From: Catonia carolina
Taxonomy: Eukaryota > Arthropoda > Insecta > Hemiptera > Achilidae
Direction of reading: 5' to 3'
Length of the DNA: 64,000 nucleotides
NCBI GenBank assembly: GCA_035578175.1
Contig: JAQMRL010000003.1
Coordinates: forward strand, 99,803,969-99,867,968
Part shown: piece after piece, positions 55,388-64,000 of the stretch
Layout: each line of letters opens with the position of its first letter
How positions within the stretch are numbered: position 1 is the stretch's first letter
Program-made: the position numbers and the translations under genes
The notes under the pieces: generated by a model
The model's input: the letters and a program-made list of their open reading frames with translations, nothing else
What the model was told of the DNA's origin: nothing
Database searches by the model: none

Positions 55388-55710
55388 TTTTTTAATGCCT
55401 AATGTGTGTACGTTGCAATCTGTTCAATTCAGAGCAATAAGCAACCCCATGACCCAATGAGATGGGGATGATATGTATGACGTGTAAATGAGGTGTAGTC
55501 TTGTACAGACTCAGGGTGACCATTCCTGAGAGAGTATGGTTAATTGAACCCCAACCATCAAAGTACACCGGTAACACTGTCTAGCATTCAATCCGTATAA
55601 AAGTAACTACCTTTACTAGGATTTGAACTAGGAACCTTCGTCTCCGAAAATCAGCTGTTAAACAGCTGATTTTGGCGACGACTTTACCTCTAAACCAACC
55701 CAGTGAGTCA
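55388..55710 (-). mobile_element. Family C SINE, copy 3
   Basis: On the minus strand: tRNA-like head TGGGTTGGTTTAGAGGTAAA (A-box-like), the palindrome CAGCTGTTTAACAGCTG, B box AGTTCAAATCC, the body with GTTACCGGTGTACTTTGATG, and poly(A) at the left. TATAAAT lies on both sides as a possible short duplication. This copy shows the head best. Confidence 0.75.
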
Positions 55711-55741
55711 ATTATAAATAGGAGTAAATTACATTTAAGTC

Positions 55742-56135
55742 ATTGCTGTTTAGGTCATCGGCCGAAAAGCTGGTTTGAAATTGTGGACGTTTTACTAAGT
55801 AGAACGAGGAGTGAGGTGATTTACCAATGTCTTCCTCACTGAGTGGAAAAATACACTTATCAGCATGCCGGGCTCTCTGAAAAGCACATAGTTTCCACTC
55901 TACAAATGAACCTTCACTTCATTCACCTAAGGGTCTGGCTGTATAATAAAATTCATTACTTTCAGAGGAGATAATTCTGATTAGTATCTTTTGCACTTCT
56001 ACCTTATCTGTTCTTAAATAATTTAGTCATTTAATTGGCTGACCATGTGATAAGAAACAGAACAATTTATTTTAGCCCAGCAAAGAACGGATTGAGTGTA
56101 AATAATTTGACACTTCACCTGTCTGTTATGGGCAG
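55742..56135 (-). mobile_element. Family B element, full length, TSD ATTTAAGTC
   Basis: A 394-bp reverse copy from GCTGTTTAGGTCATCGGCCG to TGTCTGTTATGGGCAG. The perfect 9-bp duplication ATTTAAGTC is at 55733-55741 and 56136-56144. Confidence 0.88.
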
Positions 56136-56383
56136 ATTTAAGTCTTGTTTATAATATAAGTTACTAAAACTAATAGTTAGCTATAAATAATATTAAGCTT
56201 CTTTTAAGTCATATTTATATAGGTATATTTACCCAAGTTACTAAATTAATGTTAAAATTAACAAGAGAATTAAGTTACAGATTTAAGAAATTAATATGTT
56301 TATAGAACACTGTGTAAGTGACCTAAGAAAATAAGTGCTAGGCACCAGTGGTGACTGAATAAATATAGATTATATGGGCGGCG

Positions 56384-56735
56384 GGGAGTGTTAAATTAAT
56401 TACAGTCGATCTGCTGGTTCCAGGGCTAAAAAAATAGTTCAGTTTCTTATCACATAGTCAGCCAGTTATATGACAACTATTTAAGAACAGAAGAGGTAGA
56501 GGTGTAAACGACACTAAACAGAGTTATCTCCTCTGCGAGTTATGAATTTCATTATACAACCAGTTCTGCGGTGAATGAAGTGAAGGTGTCATTTGCAGGA
56601 TGGAAAGTAGGTGCTTTTCGGTGGGCCTGGCATGCTGATAAGCATTCTTTTGCACTCAGTGAGGAAGGCTATAATAACCCACAGCACTCTTCATTTTACT
56701 TAGTAAAACCTCTAAAGGTTCAAACACTTACACAA
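56384..56735 (+). mobile_element. Family B element fused to a family A fragment
   Basis: Forward copy from about GGGCGGCGGGGAGTGTTAAA to AACCTCTAAAGGTTCAAAC. The B 3' end is lost and the sequence continues directly into the 3' end of a family A element, with the join in the shared bases CAAACACT. It lies about 250 bases from the oppositely oriented copy at 55742-56135. Confidence 0.72.
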
Positions 56736-57019
56736 CTTTCTTTTGCCAATGCAAATAATGAACAATATAACCTGACATTAGTAATAAAGCATTAGAAAAA
56801 AACGGAAAACTAACCTCAAAAACATAACCTAATTTTAATCATGAGTGAATGCTGCAAAATTAAAACCAACCTTAGTTTGGCTTAATAATACGGAAAATCA
56901 ATCTATGACGCTAAACTAGGCTCTGTAGAGAAGCATGTTCTAAATAAAAGTTGTAGATCTCTTAATTTTCTATAAATTGTATTATAAACACATTTATCGT
57001 AAAATGCATACTACGGCCT
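56722..57019 (-). mobile_element. Family A fragment (3' part)
   Basis: Reverse orientation: ACACTTACACAACTTTCTTTTGCC, CTAATTTTAATCATGAGTGA and AATAAAAGTTGTAGATCTC, ending at AAAATGCATACTACGGCC, where an RTE-like relic begins. Confidence 0.7.
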
Positions 57020-57190
57020 ACTAGAGGGTAGTAGAAAGAGGGGTAGGTCGAAAGTGACGTGGTTGGACGGTATGCAGGAAGCACTTCTTTGCGATGGTTT
57101 TCCGGTGGTGACTGACAAGACAAAGAGAGGTGGTGCTTAGGAAGCGAGATACGGCTGGGTCTGTAAATCTTCGCATGATTTATGCATATA
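57018..57190 (+). pseudogene. RTE-like LINE, C-terminal relic
   Basis: The sequence AAGAGGGGTAGGTCGAAAGTGACGT and the following bases match 31125-31275. The translation keeps DKERWCLGSEIRLG-like codons, and the 3' end TGTAAATCTTCGCATGA is shared. Only about 170 bases survive, joined to the family A fragment on its left. Confidence 0.6.
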
Positions 57191-57910
57191 TGTAGTTTGC
57201 TGAAATAATTTGCAGGGAGTATAAAAATATGTTTGTTTTTTTTGAAAACTGAGCAAACTGAATTCATTTCCGTCTTGCTGATTCTTACTAAATCTTCTTG
57301 AAATAATTTTTCAAAGCTTTGTTAGTAAACTGGATTTACTCGAATACAGTACAGCTAAAATAAGTGCAGAATACGAGTATGTAGAATGAATAATAAGTAT
57401 AAATAATAAATTTGTTACAAAAGAACAATTTACTTGTGTTTTAATCCACAAAAGAGGAAATAAAAAGAAAAACTCATCGTCTAACAATCTCCTCACATTT
57501 CTGTTACAATTTCATATTATACTCTTAAGTGCTATTTGATTACTTAACACAGTAACTGACATCATATTTTAATTAATTTCACATTTGTTTGTACAATAAG
57601 ATAATTGTTGAAATAAATGAAATTATGTTGTAGATTCTTAATTGGGAGTAATGAAATGTAATCTATTTGAATTAATTTAATCTTCTTTGATTCGTATGGT
57701 AATAAAACAGACAAAAAGGTTAATTACTCTATATTATATTCACATAATACTCGTATCTATAGTATAAAAGATATGATGAAATCTTTTCTATATAATTTTA
57801 CATTTTATAAAAATAACTGCGAAAAATTTAATAAAATATCATAGGTATCTTTTACTAATTATTGTTAATTATGTTTTACAAATTTCTTCGTTACTATAAT
57901 GCAAAAAAAT
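57191..57910. other. AT-rich stretch, nothing recognised
   Basis: No confident feature was found. Confidence 0.5.
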
Positions 57911-58855
57911 CTGGTGTGAAACACTCACGCAACTTTCTCTTGCCAATGCAAATGATGAACAATATAGCCTCACATTAGAAATAAACAAAAACTCACCTTA
58001 ATAAGCATGACCTAATATTAATCATGAGTGAAAGACGCAAAGTAAAAATCAACCTCAGTTTGGCTTAAAAATAACAAAAAACACTCTTTTACGCTAAACT
58101 AGGCTCTGTAGAGAAAAATTCTTTAAATAAAAGTTGTAGATCTTTTAACTCCCTATAAATTTGATTAAATACACTTTTGCGGTAAAATGCATACTAAGGC
58201 TGAATTCTTAAAAAATCGATTTTTACACTTTTTCGTGAGAAAAACAGAAAATTGCTAATTACTGCTAAACTAAGCGTTATAAATTTTTTTTTTTGAAATA
58301 AAAGTTTAGGATTGTAAATTGTCTACAAATTTTATTGCATACATTTTTGCGCTAAAATGCATATTAAAGCAGCAATCTTAAACAAACAATTATTTTACGT
58401 GAAAACAGCCTCTCCTAGAATTTCAACAGACATGGCGCCTACCCTATCTTATAAAGCATAAAAAACTTAGTAATCGAGGCGATTTAAAAAACAAATCGTC
58501 GAAGCCATTTTTGAGCAAAATTGCATAAAAGTGAAAAATGACCCGAATAAACTACTACTTCCGGTTGACCGATTTTGATAAAAATGTTCGTATCGCGTAC
58601 CGTAGTAGTATCTAACTTAAGTTTCAAGTTTCAAGTTCGTACGATGTTCCGTTCTTGAGATATTCTTTTCACACACGCGCGCGCGCGCACACACATACAC
58701 ACACACACAAACACACACACACACACAGACCAATCGCTAAAAACATGTTTTTTGGGGGTCTGAAAACGTGTAGATCTGGTGAAAACTCGATTTCGAAAAA
58801 TCGACATGAAAACAATACTTTCCTTCCTATATATTCGTATAGGCAAGAGAAAGTA
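57911..58855 (-). mobile_element. Family A element, copy 7, full length
   Basis: Minus strand: ACTTTCTCTTGCCTATACG at the right end to GGCAAGAGAAAG then the GTGAGTGTTTCAC hairpin and CCAG at the left. The microsatellite (about 58669-58730) is compound: (CG)n then (CA)n. About 945 bp, non-coding. The 70-75 codon frames over the tract are simple-sequence artefacts. Confidence 0.85.
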
Positions 58856-59184
58856 ATAAAAAGTAAAAATGATTATTTTTGAAAGCTTTTTAGAAAATAA
58901 ACATTAGATTTTTCTAATTTGGCCCAAAAACATAGAGGAAGAAATACACCGGGCTAATGAAAATCAGATGATTAACTAAAATCATCTATTTATTTATATT
59001 AAATAAGCTTTTTGGCTATATTTACAACCTATTGTCTAACTACTATTCTAAAGTAGCTTATTCTAACAATGGGGATTTTCCCTTACATTATTTATTTGGT
59101 TTAAACCTTAATAATGGAAGTTACGGTAATTAGGAATTATCATAAATTCCATTGTTTGTACAATTGTACTTTTACAATGGTACA
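58856..59184. other. Unassigned
   Basis: AT-rich spacer without recognised content. Confidence 0.45.
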
Positions 59185-59365
59185 TGATACAGCAAAGCCG
59201 AGAGTCATTTCCCGAATACAGCGTTTCCAAACTAAATTTTTGCGACCCATTACCAGTTCTCCGAATTACTTATCCACTAGAACATTACACGACGACTTAT
59301 GCATCCTTACATCAACGACACATTTCTAAAATTTTACCGTAGATTCAGAGATAAACTTTAAAACA
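59185..59365 (+). pseudogene. Jockey-like RT C-terminal relic
   Basis: Translation reads TAKPRVISRIQRFQTKFLRP and ITSSPNYLSTRTLHDDLCIL, aligning with TATKSNVAIIQRFQTKFLRT and VTDSPWYVTNRIIQRDLNIP of the intact LINE. A stop and a frame change follow. Only about 60 codons are left. Confidence 0.75.
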
Positions 59366-59501
59366 TAATATTACTACATAACATAATAAAACATAATAAT
59401 AACAACATAAAAATATAAAGTTCATAATAATTCCGTAATAACCGACGTTAGAAAAACCAAAAATAAATTTATGAAGAGCATCTTGTGTAGATTAAATTTT
59501 T

Positions 59502-59650
59502 ACTTTCTCTTCTTGCCTAAATTAATATATAGGAAGGAAAGTATTATTTTCATGTCAATTTTTCGAAATCGAGTTTTCACCGGATCTACACGTTTTCAGA
59601 CCTCCTGAACCCAAAAAAACATGTTTTTAGCGATTGGTCTGTGTGTGTGT

Positions 59651-59681
<31 letters not shown>

Positions 59682-60478
59682 CGTGTGTGTGTGCGCGCGT
59701 GTGTGAACAGAATATCTCAAGAACGGAACATCGTACGAACTAGAAACTTGAAGTTACATACCACTACCGGACCCGACATGAACATTTTCATCAAAATCGG
59801 TCAACCGGAAGTAGTAGTTTATTCGTGTAATTTTTCACTTTTTTGCGATTTTCTCAAAAAACCGGTCCTATGATTTTTTTTAAAAATCACCCGGTTTACT
59901 AACTTTTTTATGCTCTACAAAATAGAGTAGGCGCCATGTTTGCTGAAATTCTTGATAAGGCTGTTTTTACGTAAAAAAATGGTTTTTTTAAGATTGCGGC
60001 TTTAATATGCACTTTAGCGCAAAAGTTTATATAATAACAAATGTTGAGAATTTAAAATCCGACAACTTTTATTTTAAACATTTTTTTGTATAACGCTTAG
60101 TTTAGCAGTAATTAGCAATTTAATGTTTTTTTCTTACGAAAACGTGTGAAGAATCGATTTTTTTAAGACTTCGGCTTAGTATGCATTTTATGACAAAAGT
60201 GTATATAATCAATTTTATAGGAAATTAAGAGATCCACAACTTTTATTTAAAGAATTTTTCTCTACAGAGCCTAGTTTAGCGTGAAAGAGTGATTTTCCGT
60301 ATTTTTAAGCCAAACCTGAGGTTGATTTTCATTTTGCGTCTTTCACTCATGATTAAAATTAGGTTATGTTTAATGAGGTCAGTTTTTTTGTTTATTTCTA
60401 ATATTTTATTATTAATTTTAGGTTTATTGTTAATTATTTGCATTGGCAAGAGAAAGTCGTGTGAGTGTTTCTCACCAG
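59502..60478 (+). mobile_element. Family A element, copy 6, full length
   Basis: A 977-bp copy: ACTTTCTCTTCTTGCC (a CTT duplication within the left repeat), a long GT/GC tract at about 59639-59706, AAGAACGGAACATCGTACG, ATCAAAATCGGTCAACCGG, the inner CGACAACTTTTATT repeat, GGCAAGAGAAAG and the hairpin GTGTGAGTGTTTCTCACCAG. It is flanked by ATTTTTA on the left (59496-59502) and ATTTTTATT on the right. It is non-coding; short frames are artefacts of the repeat. Confidence 0.85.
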
Positions 60479-61307
60479 ATTTTTATTCTAGATATTTATG
60501 GCAGAAGTTAGTAAGAATCGAGTAAACCATCCGTAGAAAATTTGCTGAAAGGTTTGTATTTAGCTTACCAATACTTTAATAAATTTAAGATTTTCTATGA
60601 TTAAAATCTCTTTCACATTTTATAAAGGATTTCTTTTAAAATAAAGTAATAAAGACAGGATGTATGTGATAATTAAGTAGAAGTTCAAAGTGTTTATTAG
60701 CCGGTTCTCTTACGGAGAGTTTGTTAAACACTAGTTTAATTTGCCGTAAGGTAACTAAATATTGATTAATTTTATATTACATTTCAGCTAAGATTATACT
60801 CTATGACAGCCAAAATTAGTTCCATATCTTTATAATAATTAACCAAAGTTAGAGATTAAATTATGATATCGCAATTTAATAGTTACATATTAATCATTAT
60901 CAGCAGGTGTCTAAAGACGTAATTTATTAAGGAAATGGTATTATATAGTTTGTTTAAGTTCTATTATAATATGTTATGAAAATTAACAAGGTTTCATTTA
61001 ACATTTCTTAACGGATAGAACTTCATAATTTTCAAATTTAAGTTTTGTAATAATGTTTATATGGGTGATATTAACGTTGATTAGACATACGGGTTGTTAT
61101 CCAATAAACCGAGAGCTATCTCTCCCAAATTTTATTTACATGTTTTTAAATTAATACTGTTTCTTACTACCTTTTTTTCAGAATTTCAACGAATTTTAGT
61201 TACCCCAAATATATGGAATATTCTTTATAAAAATCTACAGTTGTTTTACGTGGCGTTCAATACTTTAATTTTAAATTTTATTATTTATATTTTTTTAATT
61301 CAACAGT
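60479..61307. other. AT-rich stretch, nothing recognised
   Basis: No gene or repeat of the window maps here. Confidence 0.5.
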
Positions 61308-61700
61308 TTGATCATAACAGGCAGGCAGAGTGATTACATTATTTGCTCTTGTTCTTCTAGTTCTAGAGCTACAAAAGTATTTCTGTTTCTTGTGACATGG
61401 TCCGTCAATTATATGACTAAAGCATAAACAGAAGAAGTAGAGGTGTAAAAGACACTTGTCAGAGTTATCTCCTTTGAGAGTAATGAATTTCATTGTACAG
61501 CCAGACCCTATGGTGAATGAAGTGAAGAAGTCATTTGCAAGGTGAAAGGATGATACTTTTCAGAGAGCCTGGAATACTGATAAGCATACTTTTTCACTCA
61601 GTGAGGAAGGCAATTTTAAACCACCTCACTCCTCGTTTTACTTAGTAAAGCCTCTAGAGGTTCAAACCTTTCGGCTGATGACCTGAGCAACAATAACAAC
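61308..61700 (+). mobile_element. Family B element, full length, 11-bp TSD
   Basis: A 393-bp forward copy from CATAACAGGCAGGCAGAGTG to TTTCGGCTGATGACCTGAGC with an AACAATAACAAC tail. The perfect duplication AATTCAACAGT is at 61297-61307 and 61701-61711. Confidence 0.9.
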
Positions 61701-61960
61701 AATTCAACAGTAAAATATTTTATCTATTCTACAAGAAACAATGAGCAGATATGAAAATTATAAAAAAATAGTGACATGAACAGACGATTCACTTTGGTAT
61801 CGCCGTAAAAAAGTAAACTAAAAGTAATACATATTCATGTATTTATATTTAAAATTGTAAGCAAAAAATTATCTTGTACTTGTTTTTTGCACTTTATAAT
61901 TATATTATGGACACTTAAAAAAATTTAAGTCCATAGGCAATTAACGTTTCAGTCGTCTTG

Positions 61961-61983
61961 TTACTTTCTCTTGCCTATATGAA

Positions 61984-61987
<4 letters not shown>
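61961..61987 (+). mobile_element. Left end of a family A element, cut by the LINE
   Basis: TTACTTTCTCTTGCCTATAT then GAATATA is the exact family A start. It is interrupted by the poly(A) end of the minus-strand LINE; the rest of this A copy must lie beyond the right edge of the window. Confidence 0.75.
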
Positions 61988-62018
<31 letters not shown>

Positions 62019-64000
62019 CAAACACTGCTTAATCTACAATCTGTTCGCAAGGAACAATGAATAGATGAGTGGTAGAGTCTATTAACTGGCTTGTTGAAGA
62101 AGAACTCATTAGTTCTTCTCCATTTTACAAAATAAAATATATAATCACTTTAAAAAAAAAGAAGTTTTTTCTTTACAATGAATATAGTTACGTTGGTTGT
62201 GTTTTAAAACAAGTCTGTCGTGTGAAGTCTTTGTAAACGTCGAATTTCTTCACTGTTGTCGAGGAGGTTCACCGCTAAATAATTTGTGTGGCTATTAAGT
62301 CTTGTATGATACCTCGAAGAAAATCTTGAGATTTCATCCGTGATGGTTGGTATGTTCAAGTCTCGTTGAATGATCCTGTTGGTGACATACCACGGAGAGT
62401 CTGTGACTGTCCGGAGAAATTTCGTTTGAAAACGTTGAATTATGGCAACGTTTGACTTTGTCGCTGTTCCCCAAAGTTGTATCCCGTAAGTCCAAATTGG
62501 TTTCAGAATAGTCTTGTAAATTGTTAGTTTGTTCGTTAACGATAATTTAGAATTTTTGTGTAACATCCAATAAAGTTTATAAAATTTGTAATTTAGTTGT
62601 TTCCTCTTATTCCAGATGTGTGTTTTCCAAGTTAGTCGACGATCTAGATGCATTCCAAGGTATCTTGCTGTATCTGATTGTGGTAGTGTTTTATTGTTTA
62701 GTTTAACAGGTGGACAAGTGTCTTTTTTTAGTGTGAATGTCACTTGAACACTTTTCTCTTCGTTAGACCTTATCCGCCACTTTTTTTGCCAGCTCTCTAT
62801 GTTGTGTAGATGTTCTTGCAGATATTTTGAAGTAGTATGTGGTTTGCTATGTACAGCTTGGATTGCAACATCGTCAGCAAAAGCTGCTAATGTGGTATTT
62901 TCCGAAACAGGCATGTCAGAAGTATATATACAATACAGGAAAGGTGACAACACACTACCTTGAGGAACTCCCGCATGGATAGGAAATAATTGTGATGAGT
63001 CTGCTTGTAATTTAACCTTGAAATATCTGTCTTCTAAAAAGGATTTAAATAAATTGAAAATTTGATGAGGTAGGTGCTTTTTGAGCTTGAAAAGCAGACC
63101 AAGGTGCCAAACCTTGTCATAAGCTTGACAGACATCAATAAAGACTACTGAGCAAAATTCTTTTTCTTCGAAAGCCTTTTGTATTTTAGCAGCTACTCTG
63201 TGGATTTGCTCGATCGTACTATGCCCCGCTCGAAAACCGAACTGGTAATCTGGTATTACAACACTTTGTTCGAGTACAGGTATCAATTTTTTTAAAATAA
63301 GTTTTTCAAACACTTTAGACAACACTGGCAACAAACTTATTGGCCTGTATGACTTTATTTCGTTAGGTGGTTTACCTGGTTTAGGGATGAGCACAATTTC
63401 TGCTATTTTCCACTGTTTAGGATAGTATTCAATACGAAGCATAGCATTAAAAATGATTGTTATTAGTCTCAGAGTTTTTTGTGGCAATTCTTTTAGAATT
63501 TCTCCTGTGATTGAGTCGTGCCCCGGCGACTTTCTTGAACAAATATTTTTTTGTATAATTTCCTTGACTTCATTTATGGAGAATAATTTAAGAGGCATTG
63601 CCATTTGAAATGGAGATTCTAAAAATTCGTTAATTTCCTCTTCATCAATTGAATCTGAGGGAAAAGGAGTGAAAACACCTTCAAGATGACTAGCAAAAGC
63701 TTCTGCTTTTTCTTTGTTGCTCTTTACCCAGTTGCCGTTCGGTAGTCGAAACGGTGGAATGGTGTGATTGGGTCTTTTAATCCGTCGCAAAGGTTTCCAA
63801 AGGGAAAAATTTGTATTATAATTAGGACCTAATTGCTTTAAATAATCTTGTAATGATTCATTACTATATTCCTGCAACAAACGCTTCAGATTCCTGGCTG
63901 CATTATTGTAATTCCTTTTATCTACTGGGTTTCTTGTAGTTTGCCATACTCGCCTTAGTCTCCCTTTTTCGTTAATAGAAATTTTAATGTTCAAAGGTTG
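61988..64000 (-). mobile_element. Jockey-like LINE, 3' part, young, 31-bp poly(A)
   Basis: It consists of 31 T (61988-62018, the poly(A) tail on the other strand), a ~185-base 3' UTR (62019-62203) and an open coding region reaching the window end. It inserted into a family A element just after its left subterminal repeat. Older relatives of the same family lie at 814, 9705, 53530 and 59185. Confidence 0.9.
62204..64000 (-). CDS. ORF2-type reverse transcriptase of a jockey-like LINE, partial at the 5' end
   Basis: The frame is open from the window edge to the stop at 62204 (nearly 600 codons), so the true start and the endonuclease domain lie outside. Numbering from the codon at 63994: a linker (about 1-140); fingers with KSPGHDSITGEIL (155) and AEIVLIPKPGK (198); SYRPISLLPVLSKVFEKLI (215); QFGFRAGHSTIEQI (251); motif A VVFIDVCQAYDKVW with Asp287; GVPQGSVLSPFLYCIYTSD (342); FADD with Asp374-Asp375; YLGMHLDRRLTWKTHI (thumb); and LKPIWTYGIQLWGTA before a C-terminal region ending HTTDLF. 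The three catalytic aspartates are present and no frame damage is visible. Such enzymes copy element RNA at a nicked chromosomal target. The intact frame and long homopolymer tail indicate recent insertion; whether the complete element is active depends on sequence beyond the window. Confidence 0.9.
   Translation of the reverse strand, partial: QPLNIKISINEKGRLRRVWQTTRNPVDKRNYNNAARNLKRLLQEYSNESLQDYLKQLGPNYNTNFSLWKPLRRIKRPNHTIPPFRLPNGNWVKSNKEKAEAFASHLEGVFTPFPSDSIDEEEINEFLESPFQMAMPLKLFSINEVKEIIQKNICSRKSPGHDSITGEILKELPQKTLRLITIIFNAMLRIEYYPKQWKIAEIVLIPKPGKPPNEIKSYRPISLLPVLSKVFEKLILKKLIPVLEQSVVIPDYQFGFRAGHSTIEQIHRVAAKIQKAFEEKEFCSVVFIDVCQAYDKVWHLGLLFKLKKHLPHQIFNLFKSFLEDRYFKVKLQADSSQLFPIHAGVPQGSVLSPFLYCIYTSDMPVSENTTLAAFADDVAIQAVHSKPHTTSKYLQEHLHNIESWQKKWRIRSNEEKSVQVTFTLKKDTCPPVKLNNKTLPQSDTARYLGMHLDRRLTWKTHIWNKRKQLNYKFYKLYWMLHKNSKLSLTNKLTIYKTILKPIWTYGIQLWGTATKSNVAIIQRFQTKFLRTVTDSPWYVTNRIIQRDLNIPTITDEISRFSSRYHTRLNSHTNYLAVNLLDNSEEIRRLQRLHTTDLF

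Noticed and set aside
58655..58882. His/Thr- and Val/Cys-repeat open frames over the CA/GT tracts (also 59634-59873)
   Set aside because: They are translations of the family A microsatellite and differ in every copy.

Overview
This window looks like intergenic DNA from a large, AT-rich animal nuclear genome. It is most likely from an arthropod, probably an insect. I base that on the mixture of jockey-like and RTE-like LINEs, tRNA-derived SINEs, long terminal repeat insertions and many MITEs; the order cannot be fixed from the sequence. I found no convincing host protein-coding gene, no rRNA, no CRISPR array and no prokaryotic feature. Nearly every open frame is short and random, or a decayed fragment of a reverse transcriptase or transposase. 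The one large uninterrupted coding region is the 3' part of a jockey-like LINE ORF at the right edge (62204-64000, minus strand). It still has its catalytic residues and a 31-base poly(A) tail.

Most of the sequence falls into recurring repeat families, named here for cross-reference. Family A is a ~0.9-1.0 kb element with 12-bp subterminal inverted repeats, an internal GT microsatellite and a 3' hairpin (about ten copies, including fragments). Family B is a ~395-405 bp RTE-tailed, SINE-like element with an AAC-rich tail (nine copies or fragments). Family C is a ~310 bp tRNA-related SINE with a poly(A) tail. Families D, E and L are short SINEs with tRNA-like heads. Family F is an RTE-like LINE, with relatives at 2600, 24.5 kb, 31 kb and 57 kb. 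Family G is another LINE represented by C-terminal tails. Family J is the jockey-like LINE. Family K is a ~130 bp tandem repeat. There are also four TGT...ACA insertions of 1.5-2.0 kb (one cut by the window edge), which are probably solo LTRs.

Layout. 1-5 kb: edge-truncated LTR in a jockey relic, a TIR element, an RTE relic and a SINE cluster. 5.7-8.2 kb: family A copy split by a LINE with target-site duplication (TSD). 9.7-12.4 kb: jockey relic split by a 2.0 kb LTR. 12.9-19 kb: K repeats, SINEs, and a family A copy split by a 1.9 kb LTR. 20-26.6 kb: possible transposase relic, RTE fragments, a MITE, and a C element split by an RTE insertion. 28-36 kb: SINEs, B elements (one split by a MITE), a 340 bp palindrome, a piggyBac-like MITE and an RTE insertion with TSD. 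37-46 kb: LINE relics, a third LTR, the K array split by a B element, and a 1.5 kb TIR element. 46.7-61 kb: more A copies, a three-level nest (jockey relic > pogo-like MITE > B) and an inverted pair of B elements. 61.3-64 kb: B element with an 11-bp TSD and the young jockey-like LINE.

The elements form a readable insertion stratigraphy rather than a pathway. Jockey relics are among the oldest layers; family A, the LTRs, the MITEs and B inserted later; the right-edge LINE is the youngest. LINE machinery of the F type probably mobilised the B elements, whose 3' ends resemble it.
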